Counted from the stretch's first letter, positions 1 to 12,974 are shown. The stretch is DNA of 64,000 nucleotides from Phalacrocorax aristotelis (GCF_949628215.1 NC_134278.1:105505277-105569276), one strand, 5' to 3'. The notes: generated by a model not told the origin, from the sequence alone. Numbers and translations: made by a program.

Positions 1-2280
1 CTATGAGCAGAACAAAATGAACTCAAGATGTTTTCCCAGAAGAGAGCAAATAAAGGAATGATTTCTTTGAATTCTGCACAGACTGAATATGAATAAAATG
101 AATCCCACATCTGGTTCATTCTTCTTTTTCATTTCTTTAAAGAACAGATACAATAACGCCATACACACACACAAAAACCAAGCAGGGAAGATCAAGTCAA
201 GGGTGCCTCAGGTTTTACTTTCTGTCTCTTTTTGAAATGGCAAAAGATTAAGAAACAAATAAGCTGCATGCCCTACATGCTTAAATAAAATGGCAGCTAC
301 ATCTAAACCATTGCAGTCCCTGTGTTGAGTGTTACAAAATCAAAATCTGACAGGGGAAAAGAGTTGGCAGCAGCCAGAAAGGTCTGACCTCATGGGGAGG
401 GGGCTTCAGAAAGCTTTTTGGCTTATGGGAGTTCATGATATGAAGGTAGACGGCTGGTCTCCCTATGCAATGTGCGAAGAAAGTTTGAAGATGGCTCACA
501 AAAGCCAGAGCGCTGAGCAGGGATCTGCTTGTCAAAGCCAGTAGCGACCACTGGAGAGACAGATTTGCCTGTCACCCCATCTCTGAAAGCCTCTCAGATG
601 CCCAGCTAGGGCCAGAGAGAAGATCTGGTGTACGGCAACCCCTCCAAGTCATGAATAATGAACACTGTCATGTGGCAGATATTTAGGATGAGCCCAATCT
701 TGCAGTTTGTTTGCTCAACTGAATTGTTTGCCTTTTCTGAATCTTGCAAGGCTCCAAACAAACCGTATACATTGGTCTTATAAATATTTATTAATTTCCC
801 CTTTGTTAGCTAATTGTTTTGCAACACAGATGACTTTCTTCATTAAACAGATTGCTAAAACGCGATTCCACAATACTTTTATTGTTAATTCTCTAATTAG
901 TTAGGAATGTATGTTTTTTGGATAGTGAAGCAACTGTGCATAATGCCTGACAGGTTAGCTTTTAAAATTAACTTTGCATTTGGGTTTGAATGGTCAGCAT
1001 CAAGGAATATATTCCTTAAATGGATTTTTAAAGAACCAATTAATAAATATAGCTCAAAACTAATGTAGAGATAGAATTAAGTAATTTGCTTGCATGTTAC
1101 CTGCTGCCTACTCTATCTTCTAAAAATATTTCTGAATCAGATTTGTTGTACTAAGTTTATATCTCCCCAGATAGCAAATTTTTGATACGCTGTTAACTAT
1201 TTTTTAAGATGCATTTTGACATAAACTGTGTAAAAATCACATCTCTTATTTTGTGCATCAGTTTTGTTCATTTTTATCCTTTTGGTAGCCTCCTTTTGCC
1301 ATTTTCAATTCTTGTTATGTATGTGCTTTAGAAAGAATGCATCCACATTTGAGTGGTTAATCAAGGGGAACTAACCAAAATAATAATTTTCTAGTACTTC
1401 AAAATATTCTAATTTTTTAATGGAGAATATGCATTCTTAAATTAAATATGCATAATAAGTAATAAGTAGTAATAAGAATAAAGTGGGCTCTGTAAGAATA
1501 AATGTTATGTTTTAAGCAAAATGCATTTGATTTACCGGGTTCAAAGCTGCTTTGAATCAGTAAGAATCAGTGCAAAAGATGGGGTGAGGAGGATAGAGAG
1601 CCTCATAATGCTTATAAATTGTCCATAATTGTATGGATTTTAAATATAAAAGTTGGCAATGGCAAGAGCTAAAAGCCATTAGGAGAGATCCTATTGTGCA
1701 ACACATCAGTAATCGTAACTCATAATCTTAGGGAAAAAAAAACCTAACTAGAGTTTTCTAAAATTTTCATAACTGTACTTGAGTCTTGTCTTGATGTTTA
1801 CTACAATGATGGCATTGTTCAAAATGACATAGCCTAATGCATATATGAATCCTGTTTGAAAAGAGCTACTAATTAACATGAATAGTCTTCTTCTCTGAAG
1901 GTCATTTATTGCAAAGTTCATTTTTCAGCTGAGCATTGCTAAAGTAGTCACCCCCACTAACAGCCATTAGATTAAGAGACTTAGGTCTGTTCTCTTCCTG
2001 ACACTGGGTCAGGATTTTCAAGGGAAGAGGCTCTTTGATGCCAAGAAGCCCTTAAAAATAATATTTGAACAGAAAAAGAATGGGTGTAATTACATTGTAA
2101 ATATTTCTGTGGTTGTTGAATTAATGAAGATAATTCTATTCATTTTATCTTAAAAAAATGCCAAAAAAATCCACCAAGTTTTCCTTATCTGATGTTCCAG
2201 TGCAGCTTTTCCCCATGGGACCTTTGATTTCTTCAGTCATAACGATCATTAAAACTGAGACACACTGAATATTTAGCATC
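1..2280. other. AT-rich gene-free DNA with an enhancer-like block
   Basis: No exon, RNA gene or clear transposon is visible. The part from about 690 to 1010 is AT-rich and low in simple repeats, and it carries TAAT-type words (CTAATTAG near 893, TTAATTTCCC near 791) and an ATAAATATTTATTAAT stretch. This texture is typical of vertebrate conserved noncoding elements, but conservation cannot be measured from one sequence. The rest (1011-2280) is AT-rich unique DNA in which I see nothing specific. The short open frames here have no recognisable domain. Confidence 0.5.
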
Positions 2281-5200
2281 TGATGTGTAAGCATGTTCAC
2301 CTATTGCCGAATATTAGGCATGTGAAGCCTCAGATGCCTCTGCCTCCCCTTTGGAGGCCCCAGAAAGGCTTTTGGTGTCTGCACGCACTCCAGCCACTGC
2401 TGCTTCTCCAGCGAGAAGAGATCTCCAGATCTGAAGGGCACCAACTCTCCATCTGCCATTTCACCAGGACTTGAATGTTGCCATCTGAACCATGAGTATC
2501 TAATTCTGAAACAGGGTATGCCCAGGAGCCCCACTGATACTATTGCCACCATATTTACTTGGATATAGGTTTAGAAACTGCAGTGACAGAAAGTAACTGC
2601 TTGGGCTAAGGGACATCCCTTCATGGTGGCTTTCCTGGTCACGTCTACAGACACATGGTGATAAAGGACTTAAGGATCCTTGCTGTGGTCTCAAAAACTT
2701 GTTCAGCCATGTCAATCAGTTACAAACAGGTGTGGGGGCTTTTGGGCTGAGGTGTGACATTAGATACATAGCTCTCCTGTGTCTCAGTGGCTGCTGGAAG
2801 GGGTGTGCTGTGCCCATGCTAGCTCTATACACCACTGAGGCTCTGGTAGGTCTTTGCCCTATCTTTTATGGTGTTTGCCTCCCATTTGAGTAGGCCAAGG
2901 TTGGGATCTTTGGTAGTAAACCAGAACCTAAGTCACTCCCAAACTGAACCCTGTTTTAGGGTTACTCCTATCAGTAAAGAAGAGGTTCTGCAATGCAATA
3001 GGGTTGTGGATACAGAGAAGGACCAGGAACTTTTAAAAAGACCCAAGAAACCCATTAAATTTCTTTGAGATAACAATTTTAGGTGACAAAGCTTCTCATC
3101 AACAGCTGGATTGCAGGGAAGCCAGCTGAGGCTGTAAAAGCAGCAGGAGAATCCCACAGACCTCAAGGCACGTGTAAAAATCTTGTGCCTTGGTCCACAG
3201 GATTTGTGTCCCCTTCTCCCCTGGCCGTGCCGCTCTCCCCAGAGTTGGGCTGCCATGGGATCCCAGTGGCTACATCCGGGGTGCTGGATATCAAAGCTGC
3301 AGGTATGAGAAAACCCCTCCAACTCTGAAGGACAATAGTGCTGAGACAGCAGCAAAGCACCCCTCTGCCCCTTCTGCTCCTCCCTGTCCTCATCCCCAGG
3401 GCAGAAAGGTTGCAAAAATGATGGAGGGGAGTGGGACACTTGTGATGTGGCTCAACCGCTTCTCCCTGCCAGCTTCCACGGGGTTTTTGCTCTTCTCAAC
3501 TTGCTTTAGCAGAGGGGAGCATATGGGCCTAGGAGATTTAATGTTTCATGGCTTACTTGGCTGTCAAAATGTTTTACATTATTATTTGTTGCAACATTCA
3601 CGGTGATCATCTTTAAGGAAAAAAAAACCTGTGCGGCAGGTCCCTAGATGCCCTTGCTGGGAGCAGATGTCAGAGCAAGAGCATTGTTAAGCTTCTCTTG
3701 GATTTTTAATTTCCCACCCAGCCAACACAGTGCGACGTGGCACACACACAGCCTCTCTCACCGCCCAACAGGACTCACTGGGGTGGTTTAGGAAGGTTGA
3801 AACAGGGAAACTTGCAGATTTATAGGGCGCTGAGATGGATTCGTAATCTGTATTGATGGCATCATCCCCAACCATGTGACAACCAAAGCAGATAAGCCTA
3901 TGACTGAACTGAAAAGATTTCTTAAAGCTAGTAATCGATATTGAGCAGCTCAGTCTGTCGAGATATCAGGTTCAAAGATCTCCACGCATGAAGGGTGGGG
4001 GTGGAGGGGAGCTCTGGGTTTGTTAAACGGGGAGATGCTAAGCCGCTGCTAAGCTGCAGCTTGGCACGGTGCTGTAGGTTGCCGGTACCTGCTGCTGCAG
4101 GGGGTGATTTCAGCTGAGCAGGGACTCTACAAAAGACATGGGAAGGCTTTGTTTTATTAGGCAGGAAAATCCAGAAGCAAAAAGCTAATAAGTAAGGAAC
4201 CTGAATATCATTGACTTGGGCCCTTAAAATTTTTTATGGGCTAAGCTCTCCAAAGGTGCTGCATATTGTCCCTTCTCCAGCATCCCAGGCTTGATGTTCA
4301 AAGTCTCTAGCTGATGCTGAAAGTTTTCACAGGAGTTTCCTTGCTCAGGGTCTGATATCCCCTTACTTACGAGTATTTTGAGATACTTGTGTTTCAAAAG
4401 CAGTCCAAAACCTAATGGACTTCCTTAAGGAGGTGTTCCCCTTCCAGGGCTCCTGTTGGAGGAAACCTGTTTTAAAATTTAAAAAATAGTCTGACTCTTT
4501 GTAAAGACTTAACAACTTTCCAGCAAGCAACTCTTGAAGCCACCGTTGTCCATAGTGCACCATGAAAAAAAGTCTACCCTCAGCTAGATGGCCTGGGACA
4601 GAGCTCCCCCCAAAAGTCACTGCGTGCTTTTTGTGCTGCCTTTCAGATGGGGAAGGGAGCTGGTGCCTGCTGAGTTGTGTATGGGTAGCACCTCTGCAGA
4701 AATAGCATTCCCATGAAAGGGAAAGAGATTGTCTCCAGATAATCTGGCCTTCTGCTTTGTTTCCATGAGATGACTGGTTGTTATGAAGCCTGGACTGGTT
4801 AGACTGGTATATAAAGATGAAGGGCAAAGCCAAGCCTTTCTATTTCTCTGTATTTATGGGGCAAGACAGCTGGGGTTCAAACACACTCTGTATTATGAAG
4901 CACCTATTAATATCATCTCCTGATGGAGAACAGGGTATTTTTTTGGTCTTAAATGTTTAATTAGCAAGCATTGTGTTATGTCTTCAATAAATTCCAGTTA
5001 AGAAAGATTTTGGGTGCACATGTGAATGAACGCTTGTCTTGAAAGACAGAGCAAAAAGAAATTAATAATCATGTTTCCCTTGTTGTATTTACTGTTTTGC
5101 TTCTAAAGGGAATATTACTCCACTAAGAGATTCATAATTAGGAGGATGCCAGATGGGTTATCAATGTGGTTTTAAATTTTTATACGTAGAGTGCTTGTTT

Positions 5201-5880
5201 TTGCAGGAGATGCTTTGGTTCCATGTACAGTAGTTAAATATAGATGTCTCTATGAGGGCACTGCTAACTATTCCATTTTTTTGAATTTGCTGTTTATTTA
5301 ATCCTTCTTTCCCCCCACCTCTTTTTTTTTTTTCAGCTGGTCCTGTGGGGTAGATTAACTGAATGGACCTACCAGGTGTGAGTAAAGCTTGAAAGCAGAA
5401 TTGAGACCCATCTCTCCACCTGAAGAAGACAAATGCTTTAGTCAGTAAAATGAAGTGAAGAAAAGTCAGGACTTTGGACACCTTTCTGAAATGCCAGGGA
5501 AAGGTGTTCCTGTAGGGTTGAGTACCTCAGAGGCCTGTGTGTGCTCTGTGCCATTGCCACAGAGAGGTACAGCAGCATGGTACTGGTGAGGAGGACAAGA
5601 CCTGAGGTTGGTACATCTCAGGATGGGGAGTGATGTGCTCACAGATTTCCAAAGGGAGGGCAAGAAGTCCAAGGCAACACAAAGGTGTGGAAGGCTATGC
5701 CAAGGAACCAACAGCTAGAATTACTGTCCCACAGAAACCCTACACCTCCTTGGGAAGCAGGAACTCGGCCTCAGCAGTTTTATGCTTTCCCAACATGGGC
5801 TGGCTAAAGCAGCTCTGACCCAGTCCGTGGCAAAGTCCTGTAGTCTCATTATGGATGGGCTGCTAGAGGGTGGGATGCCT
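2281..5880. other. Gene-free unique DNA, slightly richer in GC
   Basis: Several open frames occur here, including the longest in the window (168 codons, minus strand, 2933-3439). They overlap one another on both strands, have no recognisable domain, and follow from a local GC rise that removes stop codons. A G-rich run at 3993-4018 could form a quadruplex. A T-run near 5323-5333 is followed by a CAG, but no coding exon follows it. I see no repeat family I can name. Confidence 0.5.
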
Positions 5881-5945
5881 GCACACACCCATGTAGACAC
5901 ACACACACACACACGTGTGTATGCACACACATGCATGTGTCTACA
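5881..5945. repeat. (CA)n/(TG)n microsatellite with palindromic centre
   Basis: A run of about ten CA units (5896-5914) turns directly into GTGTGT, followed by ACACACATGCATGTGT. The second part contains a perfect 14-bp palindrome, ACACATGCATGTGT. Alternating purine-pyrimidine DNA of this kind is known to adopt left-handed or cruciform forms under torsion. As a dinucleotide repeat it is probably variable in length between individuals. Confidence 0.9.
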
Positions 5946-6734
5946 CATCACCATTTTGCTCCGTATGCTACGACTTTCCACGCCAAAGTAAAACTCCCCT
6001 CTCTGCAGGATTTACGTCAAACCTGGAATACCTTCATCACTCGCCAGGTCTTTGGATCAGTCAAAGAGGCCGTGTCACCTTTTCTCTCTTTTTTTCGAAG
6101 TCTTCTCTCTATCATGAGCTTTTAGAGCTGCGATAAACAGAAGGGAGCCATACACAGTGTAATGATAACCCATATGACAGTGTTAAATCTGCATTTGTTC
6201 CATGTGGAAGTGTTACTGAAGGAGAAGACGCTGTTATTAAACACCAGGGAAGGGTGATCAGAACTGGTGAAAAAAAATGGGCAACGGCAATGGAAATGGA
6301 ATGAGGTTTAACCAAATTACATTAACATAACAAATCAGTTTATGAAAAATCTGTATCAGGTTAGGGACAAACCAAAGCCACAATCTCAGGCTTATATTAT
6401 AAAGCTTGGACGGCTCAGCTCATGATCTCTGAATGTGATTTTTCAGTGAAAAACCTCACTGCATAGCGTGTCTTGGTCTAGGGAATCACAATCTTGCGAA
6501 CTCCAGATCTGGAGCATGGACCTGTTCTCCAGGGCAAAGGCCAGATGGAAAGCTGATTGATGAAAACAGATACAAAAAAAATTTACTAAGGACTTGAAAT
6601 TCAATGGAAGGTCACAAAATAATACATCTTCAAGGGAAAAGAAAGGACATACATGTAAAAACATATTGGTTTTACATTTTGTAATCATGTTGTATTGGTG
6701 TAAATGCAAGCAGGAAAATGTTGGGTTATCAACA
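5946..6734. other. Gene-free unique DNA
   Basis: No reading frame with a recognisable domain, RNA gene or named repeat is visible. A T-rich stretch near 6078-6096 is low-complexity sequence only. Confidence 0.5.
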
Positions 6735-6895
6735 GAAAATCCCAATGCTTAATGATAGGGACAATTAGGAAAGTGTCACATGAGATCATTAGGTCACCCT
6801 CATTAGAGAAGTTTAAAATTACTTTTGATGAAATACAAGAGAGAGTTGTGTGGAGGAAGCTCTTGCATGGTATAGAGACTGGACTGAGAAGGGTG
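6735..6895 (+). mobile_element. Degenerate CR1/L3-type LINE 3' end
   Basis: The segment resembles the 3' untranslated end of amniote CR1/L3 retrotransposons. A block reading 'agaagtttaaaattactttt' is followed by 'gaggaagctcttgcatgg' and then 'gagactggactgag'. This matches in order the family's usual sequence, in which a short stretch ending in a GGACTAGATGA-like motif precedes the octamer tail. The terminal octamer repeats are not recognisable. The copy is heavily mutated, has no coding part, and is presumably ancestral to amniotes. An unrelated match cannot be excluded without a profile search. Confidence 0.45.
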
Positions 6896-8330
6896 TCCAT
6901 GGTTTTGTTTTGTTTAAACTTCATGAGAAATATTAATTGGAACTTTATTTAATTGAAATTCGAGACCCGCAGATGCTGGCTCTCTGACTTGCCAGTAAAA
7001 GGCTGGCCTCATGATTTCAAGTTTGCTCTAATGCTCTCCGTCTCATCCTGGGGCAGATTTTATTGACATTACAGAAATGTCCTTTATTCCTTCACACAGA
7101 GCATGTCTGCATTTGAAGAAGTTTGTAGTACTGGAGGATTCTTTCTGCTGTAGCTCTTCTTCAGCTCTGTACATCTGCAGATTACAAAGCACACATCCCT
7201 CAGTCTAACCTGGTATGAGAGTGGCAAAATTTCACTATATGCTGTTAATTCATCCATCCCTCTACTTCTCTTTGGCTTTCCTCCCACAGAGCCTCTGGGG
7301 GGATCCCTCCTTCCCAGCGACAGGGAGCGCAGGGGCAGGAGATGCTCAGGGAGGAGGCTGATATGACCTCAATTTCTGCAGCAGCACAGCCAGGAGAGTT
7401 TCTGTGGAAGGGTTTGAAGTACCCTGGGTTTGTACAGCAGTAATAACTTTTCCTAAGTACAATGGGTAACATGATGGTAATTAAGAGAAATTAAAAGATA
7501 TAGCAGTCCAAACTGAAAAAGGTAACTGACCAGTGAAGGAATGGCTGTGTGTCTGTTTGGAGGGTCACGTATCTCAGACGTGCTCTGCAGTTTGTGAGCT
7601 GCGCTGGTCTGTAGTCTTTTCAGTAAAGCCACATTTACTCTCCCACTGGGTCTGGCAGGAGAAACAGGGGTAGGAGTTTTTCAAACTTTCACTAAGCAAA
7701 TTTTTACGGGACAATGTGGTGAATGTTCCCCTGCCTTGGCAGAACGTAATGGCAGGTGTGCACCTTCGCTGGGCTTAGGGGTCGTTTTCCAAAGAATACC
7801 GTGCTGAACTTCTCATGTCTTCTGGATGTGGATAAGAGGGAGAAACTGGGAGGACTTAAACCCCCAAAACCGCCTGGCTATACAGCTACAGCTCCCTGCA
7901 CTCCTGTTTCTAACTGTTACAGTGTCAGTAACCTTCTGCTAACACGGGTGAGTGTAAAAGTTTTTCTGAGATCCCAGAACTGGAAGACTCTTACCTGTAT
8001 CTTTGTTTTCCTTCTTGTGCTAATAACAGCAGCTATATTCCTAATAAAAATATTCAGACTACTGTGTTACGTCTGTTTCTTAAATTGTGATCATTATGTG
8101 ACTAATCATAATAATAATATGATATTAGGGGGGAAAATGTTGGAAGATATTCCCTAGAGGGAAATGAATTTCTTTTTATCATCTACAGTAGTTTATTTCA
8201 CATATTCATGACCCTCCTGGTATTCTTTTTTTTTTATGATGAGCCATAAAAATGACAAAATACATTAGCAAAGTTCTCGGTTTATGCTAAAATGACCATA
8301 TTCAAAAATAATAACAGAGACTTGTATCAG
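6896..8330. other. Gene-free unique DNA
   Basis: A 133-codon open frame (7756-8157, plus strand) contains a hydrophobic run near residues 80-105. It lies in T-rich DNA, lacks recognisable family features and has no splice-supported partners, so I do not call it a gene. The part from 6955 to 7085 is unique, low in simple repeats, and could belong to a weakly conserved element. Confidence 0.45.
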
Positions 8331-8770
8331 CAATGCAAAAGATGCATGAAGTAATTGGTGCTTAATTTGTACACAAACTGTCAAGGCAGTTTTCCTCACG
8401 GCCTGCATCTTCTGAATTCATTAGTCTCTAATTAAGGCCAGTTGGGACCAGCAGTTAGAAGGTTAAAGAGGTTCTGACAGCCCTAATCATTGCTCAGGAA
8501 GCTGAAAATGTATGCAAAGTCTCGGCAGATGGGGTGAGATCTGCTTCTGCCAAGTGATAACTGTTATTCCTTTGCACCTCCAAAGCTGTCATCCTAATAG
8601 GCACATTTTAAATTTATTAATGCTCTAGTTACAATGCATACACAGTCTCTAATGGTATGTCATTCAGAGTATATAAACTGAGCAATTAACACATATTACC
8701 TGGTAATGGTAAAATTATTTGTTGCCTGTTTGGTTTTTTTTTTTTAGTTTCCTAATCCATCAAGAATAGT
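8330..8770. promoter_or_regulatory. Candidate conserved noncoding element (enhancer-like)
   Basis: About 440 bases of non-repetitive AT-rich DNA with closely spaced homeodomain-type cores: ATTAG and CTAATTAAG at about 8420-8436, TGACAG (a MEIS/TGIF-type word) at 8475-8480 followed at once by CTAATCATTG, ATTTATTAATG near 8613, and CAATTAAC near 8683. The pairing of TGACAG with a TAAT core is a known arrangement for TALE-homeodomain cofactors, although such short words also arise by chance. No open frame covers the block. The call is inference from texture; an alignment to another amniote would decide it. Confidence 0.35.
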
Positions 8771-9744
8771 CATAAGCAAAGACTTTTCTTTGTTAAAAAA
8801 GGGGAACTTTGAGCTGCTTGTTTGTTGGCCATTAATTCTTTGTTTCTACAGACAAAAAGCTCACAAGCCATAACTAACTTTTCTTTGATTTCCAGTGCCT
8901 CAAAGATTTAGGTTTCAGGGATTATACATTTTTCAAACTTGAAATTTAAAAATGTGTGTTTTGAATACTTCAAGTACAATTTAGAAGGGTTGGTTTTTTT
9001 CTAAATTTAATTGTGTTCAGACCATTTAAAAAATGATGTGTAAACTCTTCAGAAAATTGTTACTGTCCTCTCCCCCACTACTTCAGTGAGGCACCCGTAT
9101 TTTGTTCTCCTCTGTGGTGATATCTCTCTCCTTAATCCTCTTTGGCTTAAAGCTGCCTAATCAAGAGAAAGGCATGTTTTTAGGTCTCTCTGTCCATCTG
9201 AAGGCTGCAGCCATGGGAGGCCTTTAATTGCATGTAGCACAGGTGTGGTGGTGGGTTGCAGGGTGGGGAGCCTACAGCAGAGTCTCCTGTGCAGGGAGCG
9301 GAGCAGCCACCAGAGCCTCGGCTGCGGCGGGAGCAGAGAAGTCGCAAACAGTGCTAATAATGTGATAAGATGTTAATGTAAGCAACAGAACAATTATGTA
9401 CCCAATGACTTATAGACAGGCCAGGAACCTATTCCTCTGTTAGAATTAATTGATTTCCCTCTGTGTAATCAGCATAGCACAAATAGGGAGAGAGAAGGTA
9501 GTGTAATTGAACTATGGGCCCAGCTCTACCCTCACCAGCCTGAGTCATGAATGACTCCAAAAACATCAAAGGATTTTGAAGCGTACAATATCAGCATGAG
9601 ACACAGTTGCAGATCAACTTTTTGCTGCTGAGGTTTCTCCAGGTTGCATTTCAGACCTTAGCGCCTGATGGCAAGTTATCAGAGATGAGACCCAAAGAGG
9701 CCCTGCCAGCTAGCAACCCCAATCTTATGTTTTCTTGAGACATC
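8771..9744. other. Gene-free DNA, partly enhancer-like
   Basis: No gene is visible. The stretch from 9340 to 9490 contains GATAAG, TTAATG, AACAATTATG and TTAATTGATTT words and resembles a conserved element. The short GC-richer piece just before it (9290-9345) has a few CpGs but is far too small to be a CpG island. Confidence 0.4.
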
Positions 9745-9815
9745 AGCAGTCCTGCTGAAGTCAAAGGAGAATTTGCCCATGTGAGGGCTGTGTAGTCAGG
9801 CCCTGTGTTAGCCAG
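9745..9815 (+). repeat. Ancient amniote dispersed-repeat fragment
   Basis: The words CTGCTGAAGTCAAAGGAGAA, then a GTGAGGGCTG core and TCAGGCCCTG, follow the order of a very common old interspersed sequence in bird and reptile DNA. Its hallmark is a 'TGAAGTCAATGG...GGATCAGGCCC' pattern. I recognise the pattern but cannot name the family with certainty. The copy is short and diverged, with no coding content. Confidence 0.4.
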
Positions 9816-12800
9816 CGGGACTCCCCTGATGGCTACAAACAATGCCAGTCCCATTCGCATGGGGAACTGCTGCCAAGGTGGTCCCTGCTGGGACCTGGGA
9901 TAAAGTGATGCTGCTATACTCTCTTGCTCTACAAAAGTACTTTCTTCGGTAGGTCTCATGGCAGATAAGGATCATTAGTGCCAGTTTACATCAGGGGAAG
10001 CTAGGGAACAGAATGGAAAATTAGTTGTACCAGGAGTGAAAAAAAACCTGGAAAACCTAGAAACCCCTACCTATAGAACATGTAAGAGGGGAAGGGAATC
10101 AAAGCTGATAAATTATATAGAATGACTTTGACCTAAATGGTTTTCAGAGAATGGGTAAAAACCTTGATCGCCTTGACCTGCATCACTGTTGTATAGGAGA
10201 GCGTAAGTCTAATGATCTTCACTTTCTGATGTGGATGTACAGCAGAGCTATAATCCTGACACCTTTCAAGTTTGAGCAGCACATAACCAGCATGGAGTAT
10301 GCTTAAGCCTAAACTATAGATAGCCCCCTGAGTTACGGTAGCTTTATGCTAGGACAGTTCATTTCCACTGAGATCTGTCTTACCTGAATGATCTTCTTTG
10401 CTTTTAGACCATCACCAAGTGGTGCAGTACCTCCTAGGCTGAGTTTCAGGTTATAAAATGCACCCTCTCCAGGCATCTAGGCACAGACAGACATTTATTT
10501 TCTTCAAAACAAAACACACACTAAGGCAGAACTAGCTCTCAGGGTACCCCTCTGCACCCACAGTGTATGCCCATTACAGGTTTCCTGTCTCCCCCGAGCA
10601 GGTGGAGCACCACAAACCCCCATGAGGAAGCGAAGATGGTCCAGAACAGGGACATGTTGCTGGAGGGTCCTTACTTGCACCCAGGCACTGCACTGTTGTC
10701 CAAGACAATTATAATTTTGGATAATTGTACATAGAAGTAGGCAAGAGCTGAATTTTCTACACTGCTTCTAACCCAATAAATGAGGGTATTAAATTACAGT
10801 GGTATAATATGGTGGGCTCTGATTTAGGACTGTTTGAGCAGCCAGAAGGCACACCATGTCGACACGGAGCTAGAAAACCACTCAGCTGTGGAGACACAGC
10901 TTCCCGTTCCTTCAAGTACCCCTCTCCCAACCAGTCTGGAGCAGAGAAACCAGCAGATATCATGTGCTGCAGATGGATCAGCGATGGATCGCATACAGCT
11001 AGCTGAGTCTGGCATGGTCTGATTCCTCTTCTGTTTGCTGGCTACTTACCCAGCCAACAGCCAGACATTTGTGGGGTAAATCATTTCCAGTTGTTTCACA
11101 GAAGAGAACTGTCCAGCAGTATAAATAATAATTCCTCTCTGGTAGGGGTTTCAGTGTTTGCCCGTGGCTCTGTTGCTCTGCTGCTTCCCTTCAGCCTCCT
11201 ACCTAGCACATCTTCTCCTGGAGAAGGATATGAAGTCCCTGCTACAGACCAGTCATGAACAGAAAAAAAAGGTACCAACTATTTTCTCTTACTTTTTGTC
11301 TCTATCCATACACAGGTCACAAGTGACAGTGTTACAAAAGGCAATAGAAATTTTCAGTCAAAACTAATGAAGGCAAAATTGCTTGTAAAATTGTGAGTGA
11401 CAAAGTTGTTTGGTTTGTACCATTTATAATTTGTAAATCCTGAGGGACAGGACACAGACTGGTGTTTTGTCAGGAGAGAATTCAACCCATGTGAAAATCA
11501 CTAGATGTTGCTGTGTCTTTTGCTAGCTGTTTTTTTGCTGAATATACTCTGGGGATAGAGAAAGCTCAGCAGCAAGAAGCTTGGGTTTGCTTAAATTCTT
11601 CAGTCCATTGTTTTTCCCTTTACTTTCTCCTCTAGGCTGCCCAAGGTGATGCCCTCTTCTTAACTCCTGCCCGGAGCCACACCTCCTGCCAGCCAGCACA
11701 GGGATTTCTCTGCTACTTTCCAGACTCCCAATCCCAGTGTAGGAGGGTGGCAAAGGAAAAGGACCATGAAGACGAGGACCCTATACTGTGCTGAGCCCTG
11801 GGTGCCATCTCTGGCCCATTGGCATCTGGTGTAGTCTTGAGAATTCAGGGTAAGCAGAAAGATATACAGGAGCCATTGCAAAGCTTGGTGGTGCCACTGC
11901 TTTGTCCTGAGTTTTAGTGTATCGTCCTGCGCATGCCTGCCTGCAGACCTCCTGGATAGAGGGAGGGTCCGTTGTTCATTGAGGAGCAGCCAACACTCAA
12001 GATGCAATGGTAAATGGTCTCTGCATCTGGAAAGAGGTGCTGGCTTCCCCCACAGGCCGTGTTTGGAGTGGGAGGTCTTCCTTCAGACAAACCAGTGACA
12101 CTGCAGTGTCCTGCTTATCTTCTTGTTCAACAAAGTATCTTCCATGCAAGGGGCCTTTCAAATATTTATTCTGCACCATGTCTTGCCCAGGACCATAATC
12201 TGGGACCTGTCATGCTGACTCAGTCCATATTGCTGGGCTGCCATGTTCAGGAGGCATTTCCTTCATGGGTGTGCTACCCCTCAAACGTCACTCAGGTGAG
12301 GGCATCGCACACCTGGGCAGTCTAGGAGCACGAGCACAAACGGTCACGGGTTGCTTTATGAGTAGCTGCCTCTCTATTGAATCTCCTGACATCTGGTACC
12401 TTCCTCCAGGATGGGTAGCTTCTCTGCCTCAAGGCCAATCAGATTTTCTGCAAACTTCTGGTAACTTTCCACAGCAGGGAGAGCCAGGGGAACTGGTGCC
12501 ATTTCAGATATTTTTCTGTAGGGTTGGGGTCTTTTCTGGTCCAGCAAGAAGCTGATGTGCCGGTGTGCTGAGCTTCCCGGTTACTCGGTGATGGTGGCCA
12601 CAGCTCAGGGTGTTCAGTAAGACCCAAGAATGATCTGCAGGCTGCAGACAAAAGCCATGCAACATAGCCTATGTAGGTGGGCTTAAGAAATGTAGTTTTG
12701 TTTAAGAAATTCCAGGTGCGTTGTAATTTTGTAGTTATTCTATGTATATTAGAAAAAGCCCAACAGATTAAAAAACTTCTGAGAGGCTGTTTGTCCTCCT

Positions 12801-12960
12801 ACTGTGTTTTTATCTCTGTCAAAACCTTTGATAGTGTCTACCTTAATAACTACGATGCTGCATAGTTTAAGTTTCCTTATCTGTGTAACTCTTTTCTTGC
12901 ATTAAAAAGCCTCTCTTAGTGTTTGCCTGTTGATTTTCTTGCAGCGGTGAAATGCTTTCT
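9816..12960. other. Gene-free unique DNA
   Basis: Overlapping open frames of 60-115 codons occur on both strands in GC-richer DNA (10.8-12.6 kb). None shows a domain, a signal peptide or a plausible exon structure. No tRNA-like B box, snRNA or recognisable transposon was found. Confidence 0.5.
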
Positions 12961-12974
12961 AATGCTGGGTAATC

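Noticed and set aside
2933-3439. 168-codon open frame on the minus strand, the longest in the window
   Set aside because: No domain, signal or splice support. It overlaps open frames on the other strand and lies in a local GC rise. A frame of this length is expected by chance in 64 kb.
7756-8157. 133-codon frame with a hydrophobic, membrane-like run
   Set aside because: The hydrophobic run follows from T-rich DNA. There is no family resemblance and no exon structure.
9290-9345. Possible CpG-island promoter
   Set aside because: Only a few CpGs over about 55 bases. It is too short and has no associated exon.
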